Shown: piece after piece, positions 26,148-34,382 of the stretch
How the letters are laid out: each line of letters begins with the position of its first letter
How positions within the stretch are numbered: position 1 is the stretch's first letter
Source of the DNA: JADJPO01 sp963724535
Lineage (GTDB): Bacteria > Actinomycetota > Actinomycetes > Actinomycetales > Kineosporiaceae
Reading direction: 5' to 3'
Assembly (NCBI GenBank): GCA_963724535.1
Contig: CAVRVD010000011.1
Span: 124,001-188,000, forward strand
Length of the DNA stretch: 64,000 nucleotides
The notes under the pieces: model-generated
Databases searched by the model: none
What the model was told of the DNA's origin: nothing
The model's input: only the letters and a program-made list of their open reading frames with translations
Position numbers and translations under genes: made by a program

Positions 26148-26870
26148 GTGGAGACCACGGGCCGCAGCACCGACACGCCGCCGAGAGATCCCGACGAGAG
26201 GAATCCGGCGGCGACACCGAGGCGCCGCATGGTGATCGCAGCGGCCCTGGGCACCGGGCTGCTCGGAGCCTGTGGCGCCGACCCCCAACAGGCGGCAGAG
26301 GGTTCGACCTCGGGCGCAAGCCCGGAGGGCCAGAGCTCCGCCCCGGGCACCGCGGGTAGCACCTCCCCGACCGCACCGACCCCGACAGCACCGACGTCTC
26401 CCTCCGCGGGCGGGTCGGGCACATCGGCGTCCGCAGCCGGGACCACGTCCGAGCCGACCTCGCGCCCGGCTGCCGGCAGCGCACCGACCAAGACCTCCGG
26501 CAAGTCGGCGACCGCCGACGACGGCACCGACACCACGACCAGCACCACAACGAAGGCCCGCACCACGACCAAGCCGCCCGAGCCGGTGGACGCCACGCTC
26601 GCCGAGATCCCGGTGGGCGGCGCCGTGGTGAAGTCGATCAAGGGTCGCCAGGTGGTGCTCAGCCAGCCCTCACCTGGGACGGTGCGGGCCTTCGACGCCC
26701 GGTGCACCCATCAGGGCTGCCCGGTCAGCCCTGCAGGTGGCGAGCTGCGCTGCCCGTGCCACGGCTCGGTGTTCGCGCTCGGCAACGGCTCGGTGAAGCA
26801 GGGCCCGGCCACCGCTGCCCTGGGTCGAATCGCGACCCGCGTGCACGACGGCGGGGTGAGCATCGGGTGA
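26148..26870 (+). CDS. Rieske 2Fe-2S lipoprotein (first of two)
   Basis: A 240-residue exported protein with a Tat-like signal (TPRRRMVIAAALGTGLLGAC) ending in a lipobox. A long Ser/Thr/Pro-rich linker follows (about residues 45-150). The C-terminal Rieske domain has both cluster-binding boxes: CTHQGC and CPCHGS. It is expected to sit on the outer membrane face and carry one electron; no partner oxidoreductase is adjacent. GTG 26148 is chosen because GAGGAG lies 7 nt upstream. The second Rieske gene, 119 nt downstream, is a paralogue. Confidence 0.9.
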   Translation: METTGRSTDTPPRDPDERNPAATPRRRMVIAAALGTGLLGACGADPQQAAEGSTSGASPEGQSSAPGTAGSTSPTAPTPTAPTSPSAGGSGTSASAAGTTSEPTSRPAAGSAPTKTSGKSATADDGTDTTTSTTTKARTTTKPPEPVDATLAEIPVGGAVVKSIKGRQVVLSQPSPGTVRAFDARCTHQGCPVSPAGGELRCPCHGSVFALGNGSVKQGPATAALGRIATRVHDGGVSIG

Positions 26871-26924
26871 CCGGCTCCGCCAGCCCCGCTCCGCGCGTAG
26901 TCGGCCCTGGTGCGACACGCGGGA

Positions 26925-26953
26925 CGTTTCGCTCCAGAAACGACCACTTGACA
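26925..26953 (+). promoter_or_regulatory. Inverted repeat and -35-like hexamer upstream of the second Rieske gene
   Basis: CGTTTC and GAAACG form a perfect 6-bp inverted repeat with a 6-nt spacer (26925-26942). A consensus TTGACA follows at 26948-26953, 36 nt before the ATG. A matching -10 box is not clear. Confidence 0.35.
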
Positions 26954-26989
26954 TCCTGACCCGACCAGACAGCCAACCGGAGGAGAACC

Positions 26990-27499
26990 ATGTCGAACCG
27001 CCCCGTCCCCACTCGCCCAGTCCCTACCCGGCGGACCGTGATTTCGGCCGGAGCGGCGGCCGTGGCCGGGGTCGGCACCCTGGCCGCCTGCTCCAGCGAG
27101 GACGTGGCGGCGACAACCGAGTCCGCGGCCAGCGCCGCGGGAGACGCGGCCGCCTCCGCCGCCCAGGATGCGGCTCAGGGTGCCGCCTCGGCCGCCGCCG
27201 GCGCGGCCAAGGACGCCGTGGCCGGCCTGACCGACGTCCCGGTGGGCGGCGCAGTGGTCAAGGAGGTCGCGGGCCAGAAGGTGGTTTTCGCCCAGCCCGA
27301 GGCCGGCACGATCAAGGCGTTCAGCGCCACCTGCCCGCACCAGGGCTGCGCCGTCGCTCCGAAGGACGGCGCGCTGGTCTGCCCGTGCCACGGGTCCACC
27401 TTCGACCTCGCCACCGGAGCGGTCACCCAGGGCCCGGCGACCGAGGACCTGTCCTCGCTGAAGGTCAACGTGTCCGGGGACGGGATCAGCGTCGGCTGA
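26990..27499 (+). CDS. Rieske 2Fe-2S lipoprotein (second of two)
   Basis: A 169-residue paralogue of the preceding protein. It has a twin-arginine signal (TRRTVISAGAAAVAGVG), the lipobox LAAC, and an alanine-rich linker that looks helical. The Rieske domain has boxes CPHQGC and CPCHGS. Both proteins share the pattern PVGGAVVK before the domain and QGPAT after it, so they come from a gene duplication with different linkers. ATG 26990 has GGAGGAG upstream. Confidence 0.9.
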   Translation: MSNRPVPTRPVPTRRTVISAGAAAVAGVGTLAACSSEDVAATTESAASAAGDAAASAAQDAAQGAASAAAGAAKDAVAGLTDVPVGGAVVKEVAGQKVVFAQPEAGTIKAFSATCPHQGCAVAPKDGALVCPCHGSTFDLATGAVTQGPATEDLSSLKVNVSGDGISVG

Positions 27500-27529
27500 C
27501 CCGTCTCGGTCTCACCTGCGGCACAACGC

Positions 27530-29437
27530 TCACGCAACCGGCGGCTGGGGTACCCGCTCGCCGGCACGGCTGCCGGGCTCGGCCGCGGTCTGCGGGGTCG
27601 ACACCGGCCGGGCGCCGGATCGGTTGACCTGCACCGGCGTCTCGACGAGCCGGGGCCGCGGCAGGTCACCCACGGGCACCGGATGCCCGGCCTCGATGGT
27701 CCAGTCACGGTGCACTCGGTCGACCACGACCGGGTGCACCCGCACCCAGGCGCCGTCCGGGGCGAACTGCAACCGCAGGAACCCCTTGTGATCCTCGATG
27801 GCCAGGGCCACCATCCGCCAGCTCTGCACCAGCCGGGAGCGGGCCAGGAGCATCGAGAGCGCGAACCCGTAGGCGGCGACCAGCCCCACCACCACCAGGT
27901 AGCCGATCAGCAGCAGGGTGAGCAGCACCCAGCCGGGCCAGCCCGGCCACGGCACCTGGACCACCCCGGCGAGCACCCCGAAGGCCAGCGCGCCCTGCAG
28001 CACCGCGGCCGCCAGCACGTCGACGACCACCTGGGCCTGCAGACGGGTCATCGGAGCCCGTGGCCGACCCCGGCGGATCACCCGGGCGACCAGGTAGAAC
28101 AGCGCCAGCACCCCCGCCAACAGGCCGGTCTGCCCGGCCATCCGGGCGACGTCGGACCAGCCGGCCTGGCGCAGCGCCTGAACCGGGCTGAGCCGGATCT
28201 CCAGGGCCAGGATCCCGACCAGGGCCAGCATCAGCGCGGCGTGCACGGTGCCACACAGCCGCCAGAACCCGGGGTTGCGGATCGGCAACCCGAACGAGCC
28301 CGGCGAGACGATCCGGCGGGACAGCATCCGGGTCAGCTCCGGGTCGGGATAGCGCTTCTGGCGGCGCAGCGCCGTCCGGGTCTCGTCCGGTTCCAGCGCC
28401 ATTCGTGACATTGGGTGCGGCAGCTCCACCGACTCGGGCAGGGCGTGGGTCTCGGTCAGGTAGGCACCGCCCAGGCCACAGGTGATGAACTGCCGGGCCT
28501 GACCTGGCACGGCCCCGCCGGGCACCTCCTCGGCGTAGCGGGCGTAGTGGTGCAGGTCGCCGCTGAGCCACAGCCGGACCTCGGCGCCGGTCGGACGTCG
28601 GGACAGGTCCGCCTCGACGTGTTCACGGATCACGTTCTGCTCGAACCAGTGCAGCGAGTTGAACACGTCAGGGTGGTCCTCGTCCGCCTTGACCCAGGTG
28701 GGGGCCGGCGCGCACACGATCACCGCGTCCCCGGGCTGCAGCTGTGAGGACAGGTGACGGCGGAAGTAGGCGATCTGGGGCTCGTCGATGTAGGTGCCCA
28801 GCTGGGTGTCGACGCCGACCAGCCACCAACGGTCGGGCAGCCGGGCCGCGAAGTAGCTGCGGGTCTGCTCGGTCCGCCAGCCACCGATCGGCCGACGCTG
28901 GCAGAACAGCCGCAGGAACGCGGTCAGCCCGTCGTACCAGTCGTGGTTGCCCGGCAGCGCCAGCAGCAGCGGGCCGGTTCCGCCGGGCTCGGCCTCCTTG
29001 GGCAGAGCCGCCCGGTACGGCCCCCGGGTCCGGTCCTCATAGCCACGCGCCGAGGGAGTCGGGTAGACCTCGTCCCCGCCCATCACCAGGGCGGCTCCGC
29101 GCGGCAACCGGACCGTGCCGCCCGGGCCGTCACCAGCACCGCTCACCTCCAGCTCCGGGGCCGCGATGAGGCGGGCCACGGTGTAGGTGGGGTCGAACCC
29201 GTCACCGACATCGGCGACGTAGTCGAGCCAGAGCCCCTGCCCGGCCAGAGCGATCGGGATCTGGTCCGAGGGCAGGGCCGCCTGCACCTCACGCCGGTCG
29301 ATGTACCCGGCGAAGGTCGACGACAGCAGCACCTCGATCGCCGTCCGCACCAGCTCACCCGGAGTGAACCACCGCACCTGGTCGGCCGGGCTGAAGCCCA
29401 GCTCCCGAGCGTGCTGCCTGAGCCCTGCGACGTTCAT
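27530..29437 (-). CDS. Metallophosphoesterase with C-terminal membrane domain
   Basis: A 635-residue protein. The N-terminal part (about 80-380) is a calcineurin-like phosphoesterase with VMGGDEVYP, LPGNHDWYDG and WLSGDLHHYARY, which supply the two-metal site. Residues 415-545 hold six hydrophobic segments (for example VHAALMLALVGILALEI, GLLAGVLALFYLVARV). A small soluble domain and a proline-rich end follow. ATG 29437 has GAGGAC upstream; the reading could extend to 29566 but without similarity. It is divergent from a small unknown gene. The substrate is unknown. Confidence 0.85.
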   Translation of the reverse strand: MNVAGLRQHARELGFSPADQVRWFTPGELVRTAIEVLLSSTFAGYIDRREVQAALPSDQIPIALAGQGLWLDYVADVGDGFDPTYTVARLIAAPELEVSGAGDGPGGTVRLPRGAALVMGGDEVYPTPSARGYEDRTRGPYRAALPKEAEPGGTGPLLLALPGNHDWYDGLTAFLRLFCQRRPIGGWRTEQTRSYFAARLPDRWWLVGVDTQLGTYIDEPQIAYFRRHLSSQLQPGDAVIVCAPAPTWVKADEDHPDVFNSLHWFEQNVIREHVEADLSRRPTGAEVRLWLSGDLHHYARYAEEVPGGAVPGQARQFITCGLGGAYLTETHALPESVELPHPMSRMALEPDETRTALRRQKRYPDPELTRMLSRRIVSPGSFGLPIRNPGFWRLCGTVHAALMLALVGILALEIRLSPVQALRQAGWSDVARMAGQTGLLAGVLALFYLVARVIRRGRPRAPMTRLQAQVVVDVLAAAVLQGALAFGVLAGVVQVPWPGWPGWVLLTLLLIGYLVVVGLVAAYGFALSMLLARSRLVQSWRMVALAIEDHKGFLRLQFAPDGAWVRVHPVVVDRVHRDWTIEAGHPVPVGDLPRPRLVETPVQVNRSGARPVSTPQTAAEPGSRAGERVPQPPVA

Positions 29438-29673
29438 CTCGACTGTCCTCGGGTTCGCCTCGTCGCTGTGTCTGACCGTTACCGGCCGGCTGCCCCGGCT
29501 CCGCCATCGGTCCCGGCGGCGCGAGGACAGCCCGTGCGGAGGAACCCTAGCCCGTTCGGCCGACACCCCTGTCGGCTCATGGGCTGGTCCCGAGCCGAAC
29601 GGTCCGGAAACACCTCATTGCCAATGGGAGTCGGGTCGAGGATGGGGGTGTACGCGAGGAGAGACGGGACGCC

Positions 29674-30027
29674 ATGAAAGCCACGATCGAGACCGAGCAC
29701 AGCCCGACCGCCGTGCTGCGCCAGAAGCTGAGCACCTCGCGGGTGGGCCTGCGATGGGAGCGGATCCTGCGCACGCACCGCCACGAGCTGGAAGCGCTGA
29801 TGGCGGTCCATCCGGACTTCCGCCGGCACGTCGTCGTGGCCCTGGCCCGGCTGGCTGCGGCCGGCAGGGACTCCCGCCAGCTGGACGGCGCCACGCTCAA
29901 CGCCGCCGTCCAGGTGCTCGACGACGTGCAGCGGCTCGGCGGGTTCGAGCTCAAGCACACCGCGGTCGGGCTGCATGAGGACCTGCTGCTGGCCCGGGGG
30001 CGGACCCTGGACGAGGTGCTCGCCTGA
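29674..30027 (+). CDS. Small helical protein, unknown function
   Basis: A 117-residue soluble protein, almost all predicted helix, rich in Leu, Arg and Ala (WERILRTHRHELEALM, DFRRHVVVALARLAAAG, AAVQVLDDVQRLGG). It begins at ATG 29674 behind GAGGAGAG. I recognise no family. It stands alone between a divergent phosphoesterase and a convergent SRPBCC gene. Codon use is like its neighbours, so it is probably real. Confidence 0.6.
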   Translation: MKATIETEHSPTAVLRQKLSTSRVGLRWERILRTHRHELEALMAVHPDFRRHVVVALARLAAAGRDSRQLDGATLNAAVQVLDDVQRLGGFELKHTAVGLHEDLLLARGRTLDEVLA

Positions 30028-30123
30028 GCTCGACCCACGTGCGCGGAGCGGACGCCGACACCCACCCGCGCAGATCACGCGACCTCGGGACGGGCCCGGG
30101 ACTGGCCGGGCAGGCGGTCGGCG

Positions 30124-30624
30124 TCAGGGGCGCCCCGTGGCTGCCAGGTGGACGGCGAGGGCGTCCAGCGCCATCCGCCACCCTGCGGCACCGGGGGAGT
30201 CCGCGGGAACGCCGACGTGGGTCAGGACCATCTTGGTGCGATCACCGAGATCCTCGAGTTCGACGATGACCTCGGTTGTCGTGGGGTGCCCAGGCGGCAT
30301 GCCCAGGTCGGAGGGCGACAGCACGTTGCCGCTCTCGTCCGAGAGCGACTCGGTGTAGACCAGGCGGGCGTTCGCCACCACCTCGCGGTACTCGCCGGTG
30401 AACCACATCTGCCTGGTGCCGTCCGGGGTCTGCATCTGCATGCAGACCAGTCGGGTGCCGCCGACACGCACATCCATCTTCGCGACCGGGATGGTCGCGC
30501 CGGTCGGGCCGTACCACGCTGCGAAATGCTCCGGTTCGGTCCACATCATCCAGACGACGTCCGCGGACGCCTCGAGGGTGCGCTCGATCACGACCGCGTT
30601 CTCGGTGCCGGTGGTGTCAGCCAT
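30124..30624 (-). CDS. SRPBCC (AHSA1-like) domain protein
   Basis: A 166-residue START-like ligand-binding fold: VVIERTLEASADVVWMMWTE, HFAAWYGPTGATIP, RVGGTRLVCMQM, WFTGEYREVV, TKMVLTHVGVP. This is the type that follows an ArsR regulator and is co-regulated with it. ATG 30624 overlaps the end of that regulator gene by 8 nt, so it is translated from the same mRNA. The ligand is not known. Confidence 0.88.
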   Translation of the reverse strand: MADTTGTENAVVIERTLEASADVVWMMWTEPEHFAAWYGPTGATIPVAKMDVRVGGTRLVCMQMQTPDGTRQMWFTGEYREVVANARLVYTESLSDESGNVLSPSDLGMPPGHPTTTEVIVELEDLGDRTKMVLTHVGVPADSPGAAGWRMALDALAVHLAATGRP

Positions 30625-30979
30625 GGGTTTCACCTGTCTGTTGTGGTGGTTGGAGTTGCGCGAGGTAGTCATCGAGCCGGTTGAACCGGGCCTCCCAGAC
30701 CGGTCGGTACTGCTCGGCCCAGGTGGAGACCTCCCGCAGCGGCGTGGGGTCGAGGGAGCAGGGCCGGTACTGCGCGCGTTGGCCTCGTACCACCAGGCCG
30801 GCGCGTTCGAGCACCTTGATGTGTTTCGAGATCGCGGGGAGCGTCATGTCGAACGGCGCCGCGAGTTCGTTGACGTTCGCCTCACCGCGGGCCAGGCGGG
30901 CCAGGATCGCGCGCCGCGTGGGGCTCGCCAGGGCAGCGAAGGTCTCGTTGAGCCGGTCCTCGATCGCCGGAGTCGTCAT
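30617..30979 (-). CDS. ArsR family transcriptional regulator
   Basis: A 120-residue winged-helix repressor: LASPTRRAILARLARGEANV, then the recognition helix MTLPAISKHIKVLERAGLV. It lacks the metal-binding cysteine box of arsenic or cadmium sensors; this SRPBCC-linked subgroup usually controls its own operon. ATG 30979 is the likely start. A TTG at 30997 would add six residues and run into the operator. Confidence 0.9.
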   Translation of the reverse strand: MTTPAIEDRLNETFAALASPTRRAILARLARGEANVNELAAPFDMTLPAISKHIKVLERAGLVVRGQRAQYRPCSLDPTPLREVSTWAEQYRPVWEARFNRLDDYLAQLQPPQQTGETHG

Positions 30980-30995
30980 CGCCCCTCGTTCCGTC

Positions 30996-31019
30996 AATTA
31001 ACTGTATGGCTAATTAACT
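30996..31019 (-). promoter_or_regulatory. Likely operator/promoter of the ArsR-SRPBCC operon
   Basis: A markedly AT-rich patch just upstream of arsR. AATTAACT occurs twice, 16 bp apart. On the minus strand TTAGCCATACAGTTAA reads as an imperfect palindrome. Autorepression by the ArsR protein is the likely use. Confidence 0.5.
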
Positions 31020-31074
31020 ATTGGGGAAACTATCCGCCCACCAGCTCACTGTCAACCAAGGAGCTCGTTCGAGC

Positions 31075-32517
31075 TCACGCGCCCGCGGACAGGGTGAGGA
31101 CACTCAGCACGATGACGGTCGAGAGGACCCACAGCCCGGGTGCCGTCGTCGTGCTGCGGGCCGCGGCGATCGACGCTCGGCGCTCCCGGGCCGGCGTCGC
31201 GGCGGTCCACCACGGGTTGGAGCGCCGCTCCAGCCAGACCAGACTCACGCCGAGGCCGGCGCCGTAGGCAAGATGACCGACCAGCGAGGGGAACCCCGCC
31301 GCCAGGTCCGCCGCACCCCAGGCCGGGGAGCCTCCGAGCAGGACGGGCAGGAGGGTCAGGCCGCCCAGCAGCCACCAGAGCACGCCGTAGGAGATCCCCC
31401 AGCCGAGGGCGGCCTCGTAGTCGAGCGCCGCCTGGCGGAACAGCAGTCCGTAGCTGGCCCCCAGGACGACTGCGACCGCAAGGTGGACGAGCAGCCCCAC
31501 TGCCACCGAGGACCCTCCCACCAGACCGGCGATCACCGGCAGGCCGCCCACGGACAGCAGCACGACGGTGAACAGCGCGCCACCGACGACACCGGACAGG
31601 GTCCCGCGCGCCACCGCCCGCAGCGCCTTGGTGCCCACCCCCTCGTCGGCGAGCTCATGCGGGTCCTCGGCCACGACCACCCCGGCCACCGCGGTCATGA
31701 GTCGGTACAGCACCACCAGCACCACCCCCGCCAGGACCGTGCCCGGCAGCGTCGCGGCGCGACCACGGACCTCATCGAGGGTCCACGGCAGCTTCGACCC
31801 GCTCACCAGAGGCAGCACGGTCATCGGCAGCACCAGCCACACCAGGAACCCGAAGTCGAGCCCGCGGATGAGCGCCGGCCCGAACGCGCCTCGGGGCCGC
31901 GGATACAGCACCGAGTAGGCACAGCCCACCACCGCCCCGAGCGACAGCCCCACGGCCCACTGCAGGCCGGCCACCTCACCGGCCGACGAGGCGCTCACTG
32001 CCTGCGCACCGGGGCCGCCGAGCAGCCAGCCACCGGCCAGCACACCGGCCAGCACACCGCGGGCCACCGAGCCCGTGGTCGGACGGCCGAGCGCGGTGGC
32101 GCCGCCCAGAGCTGCCAGGACAGCGCCGGCGACGGCCCCGTACACCAGGTGGCCGAGCAGCGAGGGATAGAGGGCCTGCACCGCCGGCAGGTTCCACTGC
32201 ACCGGATCCCCCCGCAGCAGCGGCAGCAGCGTGAGACCCCCCAGCAGCCACCAGGCGGCACCGTAGGCCGTCCCCCAGAACACCAGCTCGCCCGGCCCTG
32301 CCCGCCGACCCGCCGTCACCGCGGCGAACAGGACGCCGATCACGACCGAGGCCACGGCGTGCACAACCAGGCCGGTTCCCCTGCCGTCGCTTCGGGCGAG
32401 CCCGGCGATGGTCTCCACCATGCCACCCAGGTCGAGCATGGCGGCGGCGAACACCAGCCCGCCGGCGGCCCCCGCCGCGGCCCCACGCCACCACCAGTGC
32501 CGCCACCGATGCCTCAT
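31075..32517 (-). CDS. Polytopic membrane protein with internal duplication
   Basis: A 480-residue protein with about ten to twelve hydrophobic segments. Two homologous halves are clear: AYGAAWWLLGGLTLLPLL with YPSLLGHLVYGAVAG in the first, and SYGVLWWLLGGLTLLPVL with FPSLVGHLAYGAGLG in the second. A weaker match to the same unit is in the N-terminus of the upstream NDH-2. It starts at ATG 32517 inside the NDH-2 stop codon, so the two are translationally coupled. No transporter family is recognised; a membrane partner of the dehydrogenase is a reasonable guess. Confidence 0.8.
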   Translation of the reverse strand: MRHRWRHWWWRGAAAGAAGGLVFAAAMLDLGGMVETIAGLARSDGRGTGLVVHAVASVVIGVLFAAVTAGRRAGPGELVFWGTAYGAAWWLLGGLTLLPLLRGDPVQWNLPAVQALYPSLLGHLVYGAVAGAVLAALGGATALGRPTTGSVARGVLAGVLAGGWLLGGPGAQAVSASSAGEVAGLQWAVGLSLGAVVGCAYSVLYPRPRGAFGPALIRGLDFGFLVWLVLPMTVLPLVSGSKLPWTLDEVRGRAATLPGTVLAGVVLVVLYRLMTAVAGVVVAEDPHELADEGVGTKALRAVARGTLSGVVGGALFTVVLLSVGGLPVIAGLVGGSSVAVGLLVHLAVAVVLGASYGLLFRQAALDYEAALGWGISYGVLWWLLGGLTLLPVLLGGSPAWGAADLAAGFPSLVGHLAYGAGLGVSLVWLERRSNPWWTAATPARERRASIAAARSTTTAPGLWVLSTVIVLSVLTLSAGA

Positions 32518-34301
32518 CGCGGCTCCTGGCCCGCGCCGCGGTCGTCGTCAGGCCGCACGGCCGTCTCGGCGCCCAGCCCGTGGGCCATCACGATGTCGCG
32601 AGGGAAGCCGACCTCGACCAGCCAGTCCAGTGCCACCCGCACCCGCTTCTCCATGCCGGGCAGCTTCGCGAGGTAGACGCCACGCCACAGCGCCCAGGCC
32701 AGGACGCCGGAGAACCGCCACCCACGGATCTGCGCGACCCCGGTCCGATGGCCCAACGCCGCCAGCATGCCGATGGTCGCGAACTGGAACGGGCGCGGCG
32801 GGCGCCCGGCGAGCACCGCCGCCAGGTTGTCCGCCAGAGCCTTCCCCTCGCGCAGCGCATGCTGGGCGGTGGGCGGCAGCCGACCACCGTGGCCGTCCGG
32901 CACCGCAGCGCAATCCCCTGCCGCCCAGACGTTCTCGACACCGACGACCTGCAGTGTCGGGCCGACCAGCAGGGCTCCGCCCGCAGCATGCTCGACCGGC
33001 AGGGACCCGACCACGGAGTTCGGCCGGTTGCCCGCCGTCCACACCATCGTGGCACCGGCGAGATCGGGTCCCCCCTCCAGCAGCAGGGACCGGCTCGTCG
33101 CCCCTCGCACTCGGGCACCAAGGCGGATCTGCACACCGTGCGCCTCAAGCTGTGCCTGCGCCAGGCGCGCAAGCTCCGGGCCGATCTCCGGCAGCAGCCG
33201 CTCGCCGGCGTGCACCAGAACGACGTGCAGGTCCGCCCGGTCGAGCGAGGGGTAGAACCGCAGCACGCTGTGCACCAGGTCACGCAGCTCGGCGGCCAGC
33301 TCGGCGCCGGCGAAGCCGCCCCCGACCACGGCGAACGTCATCAGCCGGCGCCGCTCGTGCGCATCGGGCTCGACGTCGGCGTGTTCGAGCTGGCGCAGCA
33401 CATGCTCGCGCACCCGGATCGCGTCACCGAGGGTCTTCAGGGTCAGACAGTGCTCACTGATCCCGGGCAGGTCGCGGAACGCCGGCTCGGCGCCCAGCGC
33501 CATGACGATGTGGTCGAACGGGACGTCGCCGGAGGCGAGCCGGACGCGGCGGGCCGCCAGGTCGACCGAGTCCACCCGGCCGAGCACCAGCCGGGTACGC
33601 GGGCACGCGGCGCGCAGGGCGGCGCCGACGTGGTGGGCCTGGACGGCTCCGCCGGCGACCTCGGGCAACATCGGCGTGAACAGGAGGAAGTTGGTGTCGC
33701 TGATCAGCGTGACCTCCCACGACGTCCGCCGGCGAGACAACCGCTCGAGTCGCTGGGCCACGGCGACGCCGGTGAACCCGCCGCCCACCACCACGATCCG
33801 CGGCCTCCCCATGACCGGCTCGGGCGCAACGGCACCGAGCCGGCTCAGGACGGGGTGCGCCATCGCAACGGCGCTCAGCAGCCCGGTCGCGGCACCGTGC
33901 AGCAGGCCGGCCACCAGATCGGGGAAGGCGACAGCCACTGCCGCCGCGTCCCACGAGGGCGCCCGGCCCAGCAGCACCGGGGTCGCGGTGAGGCCCCACG
34001 CCGTCCACCACAGCAGACCGACCACGAGCCCACGGGCGGTGACGTTGGCGACCGGGGCCGGACCGAGCAGACCGATCACGGCGCCGGGCACGGCGCCCAG
34101 GAGGATCCACAAGGCGACACCTGAGCCGGACGGGGCCACCTGCATGGGCGCCGTCGCCTCGGGAAGCTGGGCCAGGCGGATCGCCGTCAGCACGAACGCG
34201 GTGACCACACCGACCAGTACCGACACAGCCAGGCACCACACCCGCCGTCGCGCCTGGTCCGCCTGCGCATGGCGACCGCGCACGAAGGCCCTATCCGCCA
34301 T
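32514..34301 (-). CDS. ndh: Type II NADH dehydrogenase with N-terminal membrane module
   Basis: A 595-residue protein. Residues 1-150 hold four hydrophobic segments, including LLWWTAWGLTATPVLLG and FPDLVAGLLHGAATG, which resemble the repeat unit of the next gene. From about 168 on it is an NDH-2-like flavoprotein. It has the FAD motif VVVGGGFTGVAVAQRL, the NADH motif FAVVGGGFAGAELAAEL and WAAGDCAAVPDG. The C-terminal signature is ALWRGVYLAKLPG with FPRDI. It should pass electrons from NADH to quinone without pumping protons. Standard NDH-2 is monotopic and about 400-450 residues, so the membrane module is an addition. Confidence 0.88.
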   Translation of the reverse strand: MADRAFVRGRHAQADQARRRVWCLAVSVLVGVVTAFVLTAIRLAQLPEATAPMQVAPSGSGVALWILLGAVPGAVIGLLGPAPVANVTARGLVVGLLWWTAWGLTATPVLLGRAPSWDAAAVAVAFPDLVAGLLHGAATGLLSAVAMAHPVLSRLGAVAPEPVMGRPRIVVVGGGFTGVAVAQRLERLSRRRTSWEVTLISDTNFLLFTPMLPEVAGGAVQAHHVGAALRAACPRTRLVLGRVDSVDLAARRVRLASGDVPFDHIVMALGAEPAFRDLPGISEHCLTLKTLGDAIRVREHVLRQLEHADVEPDAHERRRLMTFAVVGGGFAGAELAAELRDLVHSVLRFYPSLDRADLHVVLVHAGERLLPEIGPELARLAQAQLEAHGVQIRLGARVRGATSRSLLLEGGPDLAGATMVWTAGNRPNSVVGSLPVEHAAGGALLVGPTLQVVGVENVWAAGDCAAVPDGHGGRLPPTAQHALREGKALADNLAAVLAGRPPRPFQFATIGMLAALGHRTGVAQIRGWRFSGVLAWALWRGVYLAKLPGMEKRVRVALDWLVEVGFPRDIVMAHGLGAETAVRPDDDRGAGQEPR

Positions 34302-34366
34302 ACCCGGACTGTAGGCAGCCCCGGTCCCGCAGTCCTTACGTCGATGTTGCCGTCGAGGCCACCCAG

Positions 34367-34372
34367 TAGACT
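34367..34372 (+). promoter_or_regulatory. -10 element of the gene at 34383
   Basis: TAGACT lies 10 nt before ATG 34383 and no ribosome site is present, so the mRNA is probably leaderless or nearly so. Confidence 0.45.
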
Positions 34373-34382
34373 CGTTCGGCAC

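Noticed and set aside
33300..33320. A fourth copy of the 35-nt repeat (GGCGAAGCC inside ndh)
   Set aside because: Only the 9-nt inner hairpin matches; the outer stem is absent and the bases encode the conserved FAGAEL motif.
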